A DNA stretch of 41,378 nucleotides from Gammaproteobacteria bacterium (GTDB lineage Bacteria; Pseudomonadota; Gammaproteobacteria; Xanthomonadales; Wenzhouxiangellaceae). Positions within the stretch are counted from its first letter, which is position 1. Each line of letters opens with the position of its first letter. Below are positions 1 to 9,000 of this stretch, piece after piece. A program made the position numbers and the translations under genes. The notes beneath the pieces are model-generated. The model saw nothing but the letters and a program-made list of their open reading frames with translations. It was not told the origin of the DNA and did not search any database. The DNA lies in assembly GCA_021772985.1 (NCBI GenBank), contig JAJFKX010000052.1:1-41378 (forward strand), read 5' to 3'.

Positions 1-76
1 TACTTCCTTTCTTCCACCGATCCCACATTAACTCTTTTTGATGAGCAGAATAAATAATCCTAGTTCGATATGACAT
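1..76 (-). CDS. IS30-family transposase, N-terminal fragment (cut by window edge)
   Basis: The minus strand from 76 to the window edge is open for 25 codons and reads MSYRTRIIYSAHQ followed by KELMWDRWKKGS. This is the usual start of IS30-family transposases, where a short basic leader is followed by a 'LMWxRWKxG' helix-turn-helix lead-in. An AGGTG Shine-Dalgarno-like motif lies about 8 bases before the ATG. The rest of the gene is outside the window, so catalytic residues cannot be checked. The family call rests on this short motif only. Confidence 0.6.
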   Translation of the reverse strand, partial: MSYRTRIIYSAHQKELMWDRWKKGS

Positions 77-135
77 TGTCGACACCTCATATTACTATGT
101 GAATATAAAGTGTTGCGTTGATCAATTGAACTCAC
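1..135 (-). mobile_element. Probable terminal part of an IS30-family insertion sequence
   Basis: The transposase start at 76 is preceded by about 60 bases of leader that ends in an AT-rich segment near 105-135 (GTTGCGTTGATCAATTGAAC). IS30-type elements carry terminal inverted repeats of about 25 bp just outside the transposase gene, so the element end is inferred to lie near 130-135. The other end is outside the window, so neither the inverted repeat nor the target duplication can be confirmed. Confidence 0.35.
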
Positions 136-162
136 CGTATAAAACAGCCACCAATACAACCA

Positions 163-600
163 TCACCTAAACCCACCACTCGGCACCATTCCGGTATTTA
201 AATAGTCGTCATACTGCTGGCAAGCCTTTTCCATTTCCAGCTGCGAGGTGCGGCTTGCATAGCGTTGATCAGTGGCTTTCCATTCTTCACAACTTTTAGC
301 TAAAAACTGCCCGATGCGTGTATTTGCCCGTTGCTGACGTATCTGTAATTCCTGTTTTCGTGTTTTTTCGGTTGAAGCACGGTTTGATGCCAATCGCTGT
401 GTTTGTCGTCGTGTGGTGTCAGTCGAGATTTGCGTGGATAGTTGTTCGTTGAATTCAATAAGTGCCTGTTCCGTTTGGTACAAGGCTACTCTGGCGGTAA
501 TCCAGTTGGATAGTAGATTACCGACTGTTACACCGACTATGATTACAATCAATAGCAGTAAATAATCAGTTTGTCCCGACTGTTTCTGCCGGTTGCCCAT
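163..600 (-). CDS. Small single-pass membrane protein of unknown function
   Basis: A 145-residue protein of no family I recognise. Residues 13-35 form one hydrophobic membrane segment. They are followed by a long charged Gln/Arg/Thr-rich helix (about 40-100) that is probably coiled coil, and a C-terminal part with two cysteines (SCEEW and ACQQYDDYL) that could pair. It is the last gene of the minus-strand series Rhs protein, metallo-hydrolase, this gene. A purine-rich AGGGACAGGGG sequence sits just before the ATG. The bases around the start belong to a 50-bp segment that recurs near 2881-2930. A role as accessory or immunity protein of the Rhs locus is possible but rests on position alone. 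Confidence 0.6.
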   Translation of the reverse strand: MGNRQKQSGQTDYLLLLIVIIVGVTVGNLLSNWITARVALYQTEQALIEFNEQLSTQISTDTTRRQTQRLASNRASTEKTRKQELQIRQQRANTRIGQFLAKSCEEWKATDQRYASRTSQLEMEKACQQYDDYLNTGMVPSGGFR

Positions 601-643
601 TGCCCCTGTCCCTATTTAGCTTGATGAATACCTTATTACGTGT
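594..643 (-). repeat. 50-bp duplicated segment, copy 1
   Basis: This segment matches 2881-2930 at 43 of 50 bases without gaps, in the same orientation. It spans the start codon of the 145-residue gene. In a different frame from that gene it reads TRNKVFIKLNRDRGNG. Six of the seven differences from copy 2 fall at third codon positions of that frame, which suggests that the segment derives from protein-coding sequence. Confidence 0.7.
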
Positions 644-691
644 ACAAGGCCGGTGCAAATATAGTCAGTAAATTGCACTTTTAAATTATCC

Positions 692-2710
692 TCATTGACC
701 AGCCAAAGCATCAAAATGATGAACTATCCAATCATCTTCGGTTTCGTCCATGGTGGCACACATAATGGTTTTTCCATCGGTGCGTACGTTAACCAATCCA
801 TAATGGAGTTTTTCAACAACCCGTGAATTCCATACCGAGCGCTGCTCGTTGCGTGAACCTATCGGCCCGGTAGGTACGGTAAGGTTAAATGCTGAATTGG
901 TGCTGCGATTGAGCATCATGGGTTCAAGGTTTAGTGATCGAATTTTTTCTTTTTCCTGCCTGGCTCTGGCTTTAAGGTCACGCGAGCGTTCGGCAGTCTT
1001 TTGCTTAGAAGTCAGATCGGTTCTTGCGTTGATCACAGCTACAGCTTCTTTGTGCTCGGCTTTTTGCTCCGGACTGAGCAGGGCGCGGTCATTTAATTCA
1101 TCCACATGTCGCCCAAGAATGGTGCCGGATGCGGTGCCACCCTGTGTTGGCAGATTGGCGAAATCTATCCGGTTGACTGCACCAATAGATACGCTCCGCT
1201 CAACTTCGGTCATATAGATCAGCGGTGTGACCAAGTGGTCTGAAGCAGCATCAATGAGCCTGCGTCCGGTAATCGCACTGGCACCGACAATTTCCGGTCT
1301 GGGGTGTGCGTGGCCTTCGGCGTCACCCGAGGAAATGACCGTAGCGGCTGCATTAACCTGCTCCAGGAAATTGAACGAGATGTCATGGCTGCCATGGTGG
1401 CAGGCCTTAGCAACATCACATTTCCACTCTGACATGCGTTGTTTGTATGTTCCGGCAATCCAATCCATGCTGGCTTTGTTTAAGTCACCGGTCAGCAGAA
1501 TGCGTGCGTCGCCGTAATCGATACGCAGGCACACACTATGTCCATTGGTATTTTTCGACTTGGTTACTGAACCACCGTATCGCAACGCTTTTAACGCCGG
1601 TTTGCCATCAACTGTGGATGTCACCGGCCCTAAAATAGAAATGGAGTATTGGTTATCGTTGGACCAAAGAACCGGCAATGGATTGCCACTGTTTATTTGT
1701 TCTTCAGTAACCCCCAATCTTGCAATTTCGGTGTTTGGGTCGTTGTTTATCACAGCCTTGAAAAAAGACTTCCATGGGCCGGACAACTCATCGGGCTCAC
1801 CATTGATAATGGAACGCTCAACATCGGCATTATCTTCCAGCAAACGAATGAAAAAACCATCTTTCATGGGGCCTAATCCCTGATGGTGCGGCGGGCTTGC
1901 TGCAGCACGTTTTTCCCAGCGCGATAACCCGGGATGGCCAACAGATTTAATATCGCATCCATCACAGTCGAGTTCTCTGTCTGCTATTTTGGTATCGCGT
2001 ATCAAATCGTGCAGCCCACCATAGTGATCATTATCCGAGTGCGAGGCGATCATTGAATCCAGACGAATTTTGAAGTCGCCGTAATCGCTAAAAAACTTCC
2101 AGTCGACAAAGTCGGCAGCACTCTTGCCTGATTGTTGTTTTCGTCGCTCCAGCCCACCATCAATCACCATGTGGCGTAAATCCGGCGTGCGTATAAGCAC
2201 TCCGTCACCTTGGCCAACGTCAATGAAATAGATTTCTAATATAGGCTCGTCTTGCACGCAATCGGCATCAATCCTGCCTTTTTTCCCGCGTGCCATTATC
2301 GTCAGTTGATCACCATTGCGGCTAAGAATCTGTACCGTATCCCCCCATAATAATTCGTCCTTTTTCTTTGCTGGATCCGATACGGACCAGAGAACATGGC
2401 GGCCAAACTTTTTGGGGTCTTCGTTGAGTTTGACAAAGGCAATCTCGACAACATCTTCACTCATTACAAACCGGGTGGTTTGATCTAATCGAATTTCGGT
2501 TACGTCGCCAGCTTCAATACCATTGGGTAGTTCAACAGTGCTTCCCCAGCCTAGCGCACCCACCGATTGAGTGGCCTGGCGATCAGCGAAAACAGGTGCC
2601 TGATAACTCACCCTGAACTGTGACTGCCGTTGTCGCCACCGCAGCGTTTGATCACCGGCTCGTACAGCCGTGTATTCTTTTTTATAGGACCTGATCCAAC
2701 CAATGGCCAT
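692..2710 (-). CDS. ComEC/Rec2-like metallo-beta-lactamase-fold hydrolase with SH3-like N-terminus
   Basis: A 672-residue protein. Residues about 118-150 resemble a bacterial SH3-like segment. The metallo-beta-lactamase fold starts at about 158 with YFIDVGQGDGVLI and VIDGG. The metal-binding motif is SHSDNDHYGGL (His224, Asp226, Asp228, His229), followed by LLTGDLN, CHHGSHD and HAHPRP, the set typical of the soluble ComEC-like hydrolases. No membrane segments of true ComEC are present and no signal peptide is visible. Residues about 540-600 form a charged Lys/Arg/Glu helix. The start is supported by AGAGGTGG about 6 bases upstream. The substrate is unknown: relatives act on nucleic acids or phosphodiesters. 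Lying directly behind the Rhs gene, it may belong to that accessory locus. Confidence 0.8.
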   Translation of the reverse strand: MAIGWIRSYKKEYTAVRAGDQTLRWRQRQSQFRVSYQAPVFADRQATQSVGALGWGSTVELPNGIEAGDVTEIRLDQTTRFVMSEDVVEIAFVKLNEDPKKFGRHVLWSVSDPAKKKDELLWGDTVQILSRNGDQLTIMARGKKGRIDADCVQDEPILEIYFIDVGQGDGVLIRTPDLRHMVIDGGLERRKQQSGKSAADFVDWKFFSDYGDFKIRLDSMIASHSDNDHYGGLHDLIRDTKIADRELDCDGCDIKSVGHPGLSRWEKRAAASPPHHQGLGPMKDGFFIRLLEDNADVERSIINGEPDELSGPWKSFFKAVINNDPNTEIARLGVTEEQINSGNPLPVLWSNDNQYSISILGPVTSTVDGKPALKALRYGGSVTKSKNTNGHSVCLRIDYGDARILLTGDLNKASMDWIAGTYKQRMSEWKCDVAKACHHGSHDISFNFLEQVNAAATVISSGDAEGHAHPRPEIVGASAITGRRLIDAASDHLVTPLIYMTEVERSVSIGAVNRIDFANLPTQGGTASGTILGRHVDELNDRALLSPEQKAEHKEAVAVINARTDLTSKQKTAERSRDLKARARQEKEKIRSLNLEPMMLNRSTNSAFNLTVPTGPIGSRNEQRSVWNSRVVEKLHYGLVNVRTDGKTIMCATMDETEDDWIVHHFDALAGQ

Positions 2711-2936
2711 ATTCCACCTCTTTGAATAAAGTTACAGGGTGTTTGCCGAGATGTTTTTTATGTAAGTGTAAATCAGCCGGCAAGTGTCTCACTTCACTGA
2801 ATAGCTTTTCCCGGGATATCACATCAATTGTTGACACGAATTTGTTACAGGTAATGTTGCGGTTGTCGAAACTAACACTCTGTCCATTACCCCTGTCCCT
2901 ATTTAGTTTGATAACTACATTATTACGGGTTGATGC
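2682..2936 (-). pseudogene. Open frame without an ATG, probable remnant of a small gene
   Basis: Between a TGA at 2937-2939 and a TAA at 2682-2684 the minus strand stays open for 84 codons. It has protein-like composition, for example KLFSEVRHLPADLHLHKKHL and GKHPVTLFKEVEYGHW. It has no ATG; the first GTG lies at 2837 with no clear ribosome binding site. Its 3' end overlaps the start of the metallo-hydrolase gene in another frame. The N-terminal part is the duplicated 50-bp segment (TRNNVVIKLNRDRGNG). I do not recognise the family. It may be a displaced tail of a former Rhs C-terminal region or the end of a lost downstream gene. Confidence 0.35.
2881..2930 (-). repeat. 50-bp duplicated segment, copy 2
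   Basis: Matches 594-643 at 43 of 50 positions with no gaps. It includes an ATG in the same place as the 145-residue gene's start, but here that frame ends after 22 codons. The alternative frame, TRNNVVIKLNRDRGNG, stays open on both sides. Confidence 0.7.
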
Positions 2937-3006
2937 TCAGTGCAAATACCAGGCAGGTATTTACGCAGCTTGCAACACTTTTATCAGCCACGGCTGTTTG
3001 GCTTCA

Positions 3007-3031
3007 GCGTGCGGTCACTTGTACCGCACGC
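3007..3031 (-). terminator. Perfect 9-bp hairpin behind the Rhs stop codon
   Basis: GCGTGCGGT at 3007-3015 pairs perfectly with ACCGCACGC at 3023-3031 around a 7-base loop, 32 bases past the Rhs stop. No T-run follows on the minus strand, so it is not a classical intrinsic terminator. It could stabilise the mRNA end or act with Rho. Confidence 0.4.
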
Positions 3032-3062
3032 CGTATTCTCAAAAGATCACGAGTGCTTGTGC

Positions 3063-6000
3063 TTATTCCCCACCGCAATCTTCATCACACAGATCATTCA
3101 ATCTGTCCAAACCTTCACGGGTTAAGTTTTCGGCCAGTACGCCGGCACCGGCGCCGGCCAATCCATTTCTGGCGCCTTTGCGCAGCTTCTCCAATTGCCC
3201 GTTTCTGGTCGGATTTGGCGCATCTTTGGGTAATATGCTTGGTCCCTGGCTTTCTGCGGCGCCGGCCACAAGTCCACCAGCAATGGCGCCATTGTCACCA
3301 CCAATCGCACCGCCAATGGCTCCGCCAATAGCACTGCCGCCATTGCTGCCGCCACGTGAAACTGCGCCTTCCGCCGCACCACCTGCACCGCTGATGGCGG
3401 CACCACCTGCGCCGCTTTTAGCGCCGGTAATTTCACCGGCTGCCGCTATCGCTGCAGATACCACAGCGCCGATGGCAGCACCCTGTGGGGTTCTGGTGGT
3501 TACCCCACCAGCAGCTGCTCCGCCAACTGCAGCAGCAATAACATTGGCAACGCTATCAAATATTGGACTATCAATACATTTCAGCCCGAATGGATCGTTG
3601 AACAATATCGGCGAACCCAACGCATACCGGTAGATATTCAAATCCAAACCGGCAAAACCCATTGGATCCTCAGAAATAAACCGGCCGCTGAGTGGATCGT
3701 AAAAGCGCGCCCGGTTGTAATACAAGTCAGATTCCGAATCCTGTTCTCTGGCTGTATAACCGTAAGGCTGTGTGACTGTTTCATTTCTGTTCAGGAAATT
3801 CCCGTAGGAATCGTACTCGTAGTCATTCACCACGGTGCCGATAGCATCGGTTACCTGGCGGACTGAGCCTTGATGGTCGGTGTGGTAATAATAATCCTGA
3901 CTGTTGCGGGTAAAGCTCAATGGATTATCCACCCCTCCACCATGAGCAAACCGGGCAACCACAGTGTCGGTAGCATCTGACTCAAGGTAAATATCTTCAC
4001 CGTCGTAGACATAACGGGTAATAACGCCGTCGACGTTCTTCTCTATCCTGCGGCCCGAGGCATCATATGCATAATTCACCTGGGTAGCGTCCGGCCGATC
4101 AATCTGGATCAGTAAATCCTGAGCATTCCAGCTATAACTGGTTACCGCGCTGCTGGTTTTATCAGTCTTCGCAGTCAGGTTGCCGTTGGCATCATAGCTA
4201 TAAGTAAACTGATCATCTTCGGTCAGGCGATCAGCGGCATTAACCACATGCAATGCCGATAAATGGGTCACATCACGGTTACCCACACTATCGTAGGTAT
4301 AGGTTTCCGGTGCAGCAGCTGTGCCACCAGCAGTCAGACGCTGTAATTCGTCATAGCTGAAAGTTCTGGAACGCACGCCCAATAAACCAGACTCGTCGAT
4401 ACCGGTAATATTGCCCACCGTGTTATAGGCGTAATCAAACCGTGACAAATCCATCGCACCCACAAGATGAGCCAGGTCGGCTAAGCGGCCGGTGGTCGGA
4501 TCATAGCCGGCCTGCATCTCAGTTCCATTCGGAAAGCCAATGCCGGTTGCCCGCCCGGCCGCATCATAATCAAAAGTAATCATGTTGGCCGAGGCCGTGA
4601 TCAACGAAGCCAATCGATCGGCACCATCGTAGCCATAAACCTGCGAGCCGCCGAAACTATCCGATAGGCTGGTACGTAAACCACGCTGATTATAAGTGTT
4701 GGTCAAGGTGGCTGCGGTTGAAGCAATGCCGCCGGTGGCCGAAGTCAGCAAGCGATTGGCTGCATCGTAGCTGAATGTCAGGGTTGAATCGTTATCGTTG
4801 GCGGTCAGAATGTTACCCACATCATCATAAGTAAAACTGAGCAGGTTATCCGGTGTGGTCAACTGGGTAAGCCGGTTCAGTTGATCATAAATACTGGTCA
4901 GCTGCTGGCTTTTGGCGTCCAGCACCTGGGTAATGTTGTCGCGGTTGTCATAGGTAAATATGGTTTGCTGACCCAGCGGGTTAATCCGCTTGCTGCGCCG
5001 GTTGAGTGCGTCATACTCAAAAACCGTGGTCGCATTGCGGGCATTGGTGACGCCCGTCAGGTTGCCATCGTTGTCATAGCTGAATGAGGTCACGCCAGCT
5101 AATGCATCAGTTGCAGAACCTAACTGGTTCTCCAGGTCAAATACAAAGCTGGTGGCACGACCCAGGCCATCGGTAATCCGGGTGATGTTGCCGTTGTTAT
5201 CGCGTTGCAATGTGGTGGTGCCAATGGCTGGATCACTGATCGACAGCAAACGGTCAAGCGGATCATAACTACGGGTGGTAATGATCCCGGTGGCATCTTC
5301 GGTTTCGATCAGATTGCCGGCATCGTCATAGCGGAACAGACTCAATTGGCCTTCACCATCAGTAGCCGAAGCCACCCGGTTCAAGCTGTCATAGGTAAAG
5401 CTGGAGGTTGCGCTGTCTGCACTACCAAAACCTTCAGTAATGTTTAGCACATTGCCTGCGAGATCGCGGCTGAACTGGGTAACCTCACCTTCTGCATTGG
5501 TAATGGTAGCCAGATTGCCATTGCCGTCATAAGTAAACGTAGTGGTCTGGTTATTTTGATCAGTGATGCTTTCCACCAGGCCCTGTGGGTTGAAAGTGCG
5601 GGTTAAGGTATTCAGCAACGCATCGGTAATCGTCAATGGATTACCGGCTGGATCACGGGCAATGCTGGTGACATTACCGTCGCCGTCTTCAAACCTAGTC
5701 AGCAGGCTGAACGGATCATAAGCAAACGCAACGGTGCGTTGCTCAGGTGTGTTCAAACCGCTGCTGCTTATAACCACATTGCCACGTTCGTCATAGCGTG
5801 AACCGGTGGTTTTATTTTCCGGGGAGGTGCTGCTGCGGACATTGCCGTCGCGGTCACGCGCAATTCGGGTGCTGCGACCCAGCGCATCGGTGCGGCCGAC
5901 AGACTGACCGAAGGTATTGGTTTGAATACTGCGAACCCCACCGGTACCGGTAATAAACCGTCCTGGGGAAGCAGCCAGTGGCGCCAGCGCCGGCGCTGGA

Positions 6001-9000
6001 TTTTGCGGCGATCCGGCTGCGATCAGCACCTGGCTCTTAAACGACTCGATTTGTCGGGTTGAACCATCGGGCAGCAATGAGTTAGCGTGCTGACCTGATG
6101 CGTTAAAGCTGTATTCGGTGACCAGGCCGCGTTTGGAAATCTGCGAGGTCATCCGGCCACCGGCATCATAAACAAAATTACGCTGAGTGCCATCCGGGTC
6201 GGTGATCGCGGTTAAGTTGCTGTCTGCATCATGCTGGAACTGGGTGATGCGGTTGGCCGGGTCGGTGATCTGGCTAACCTGATTGCCGGTATAGGTAATG
6301 CTTGTTACCCGCCCGGCAGGGTCGGTAATGGTCGTTAATCGCTGTTGCCCATCATATGCATAAGTGGTTTGGTTGCCGTTGCGGTCACTGACCGAGCTCA
6401 GCAGCCCGGTTCCGGTTGCATAAGCTTCCTGGGTTCCATCTTTTAACACCCGGGTGAAATTGCCTGCAACATCCTGGGTCACTGAAGAAAAATCACCATC
6501 CGGGCTGACAAAAACAGCCTGCGGAGCGGCATCAGGGACGTTGGATAACAACCCAAGCCCGTTAAATTGAGGGTTGTTGTTGCTTTGCTGCAGCGCCAGA
6601 TCGGGCAGGCCGTCATTGTTGAAGTCAGCTGCTGCCCCGGAGAGCACATTCGCGCTGATCGGGAAATCAACAGGGTTACCGGTTCCGTCACCCACGTTAT
6701 AAATGATTCCCAGCTGGGTATTGTTACGCATGGCCACCAGGTCAGGCATGCCATTGTTATCAAAATCGCCAACTAATATGCCTTCGTCGGCATTGGCATT
6801 GGCCACACTAAAGGCGTTTTCGAATTCACCCAATCCGTCACCGAAAGCAATGCCGACGGTGCCGTTGGAATCAGCGCTGGCGATGTCCAGGGCATTATCT
6901 TGGTTGAAATCTGCCACCGCGATCAGGTTGTGGTCAGTTCGGCCCATATCCGGGCTGCCCGGTTGGCTGCTGATCACGATCTCGAAGTTGCCCTGACAAT
7001 CACCCAACAGTGCTGCAACTACAAACTGGCCGCGAATGGCGGCATCCGGGCAGTCATCAACATTGAAATCGGCAGCTAGGATGTCATCCGCCCCATGCTC
7101 AAAGCCGGTGTCATCAATCACAGGAAGTGATTGTGAAAAAACCAGGCCGCCGGCACCATCGCCGACAAACAAGTCAGCGGTTGCACCATTGCGCTGATCA
7201 AAAATCGAACGGGCAAACAATGCATCAAGATTACCGTCGGCATTAAAATCGGCTACCGCCACGCTATGCATCGAGCCACCGTCACCGCCCAATTCCTCAT
7301 CAGCATTGGGATCGCTAAACGATTCGCTCAGCTCAAAAAAGCCGCCGGCAATATTGGTATATAACCGGAAACCAGCAAAGCCGGTGGCGATCAGATCGGT
7401 TTTATTGTCACCGTTAAAATCGCCGCTAGCTAAACTCTGAGCTTCAAAAGCCGGGCCTGCTGGTTCGCCGCCGGCTGGGTCTTGCAGGGGTATTGCACGA
7501 AGAATCTGACCCGGTTGGGCGCCGGCGAACCCGCCTGCGCCGTTACCGGGAAGAATCACGATCGCCGGAATTCTGAAGCCGCCTTCGCCCGGTGGCAGTT
7601 CCGGATCTATTATTTCCTGAAAGCCGATACCTGCCAGATCGATATTGCCGTCATTGTCAAAATCGGCGGTGATCGGTGCAGTAAAGTCGCTGCCGTTGAT
7701 GGCGTCATCAAGGATGACTGTTTCCGGCAGGCTGCCGATCCCGACCTCGGCTTTGATAAAGCGCGTTAATGAACCATTGCCCTGGGATAACAGCAGCGAA
7801 TCCGACTCGCTGGTATCTTCCAGCAGCCGGTTAATTCCCCGGATTCCCCAGCCCCTGCCGAGTGCACTGCTGCTGCGGTTGTGAACCAGGAATTTCCCGG
7901 CCCTGCTGCGTGAAATCCGGGTAGTGGTATTTCGCCTGGTATTGTCCAGCTCTTGCGTTAGGTTCAGACGGAATGGATAGCGTCCGGTTTCCAGTGAACG
8001 TGCATCATATTGCACCGATTGAACAAACTGTTGGATCGATCTCGCCGGGGAACCCGCTAAAGTGGTATAGCGGCGGTCCGGTGTTTCCACCCCACCTACA
8101 AACAGACTGGTAACAAACCGCTCTTGATTGGGTCGGAAAGTCAAAATGGCGGAGGTGGTCGAAAATACATTTGCCGGTGCTGCGGTACCACTGTCATAGA
8201 CCAATTCCAAGCCACGGCTTACACCGACTGACTGGTAACTGGGTAAGTTATGGGTAATGGTGAGTGCGCCCGAACGCAGTGCGGTACGTGACCCGCTTTG
8301 CTGATCACAGCATTTGTCTTTGTCATCATTTTCATCAGGTTCATCATCGGGATTATCATCAGGGCCGTCCTGGGAAGCACCATGCCAGGTGGTGCCTTCA
8401 ACGCCGCCCTGGATGGATGTCAGCTGCATGCCGTCCGCAGTGGCTTCAAGAATGGCGGTCAGTCGCAGCGGGTCAAAAGACCATAAATTCATACGGCTAC
8501 CCGGGGGCAGATCGTAGACATTTGGAATGGTGATATTGGCTGCCTGTGAAAATCTCAGTCCGGCTGGTTGTACCGAGATCACATAATCGGGCTCGAACCC
8601 TTCGGGTAATGCCACCGGGGTGACTCCATTGGGAATCTCAGCAATGGACAATGGCCCGGTATAGTCCGTGCCGTCCGGATTTTTCACCGTATTTGGCGGA
8701 ATTTCCAGAGTGACGCCGAGCGATTGCACATCCAGGATGGTGGTGTTGGCAGGGTCGACCATAACGGTGCTGTCCGGAGCCAGCCGGGACAGGAAGAACG
8801 GCCGGTCAAAAACATTATTGACGTTGGAAATGATGTTCAGGGCTTCCCGGAAATTGGTATAGGTTGAACCATCCGGGGCGGGTAGTGCAGTGGTTGCATC
8901 GATATCGAAGACCTGCTGTCCACCGGCAATACCGCTCAAGCTGAAATCACCATTGCTATCAGTCACGGTAGTCAGACCGGAACCCAGGATGCTGATGGTT

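Larger units (their letters stand above)
2711..3062. other. 352-bp gap between Rhs gene and metallo-hydrolase gene
   Basis: No intact gene is evident. The gap holds a perfect 9-bp stem just after the Rhs stop, copy 2 of the 50-bp duplicated segment, and an 84-codon open frame lacking an ATG. This makes it a likely scar of gene loss or recombination behind an Rhs gene. Confidence 0.6.

Noticed and set aside
849-1883. Several plus-strand open frames of 60-120 codons
   Set aside because: All lie opposite the metallo-hydrolase gene, which has clear family motifs; none resembles a known protein.
2722-3633. 303-codon plus-strand open frame rich in Pro and Ala
   Set aside because: It lies mostly opposite the Gly/Ala-rich end of the Rhs gene; the Pro/Ala run is simply the reverse reading of GC-rich Gly/Ala codons.
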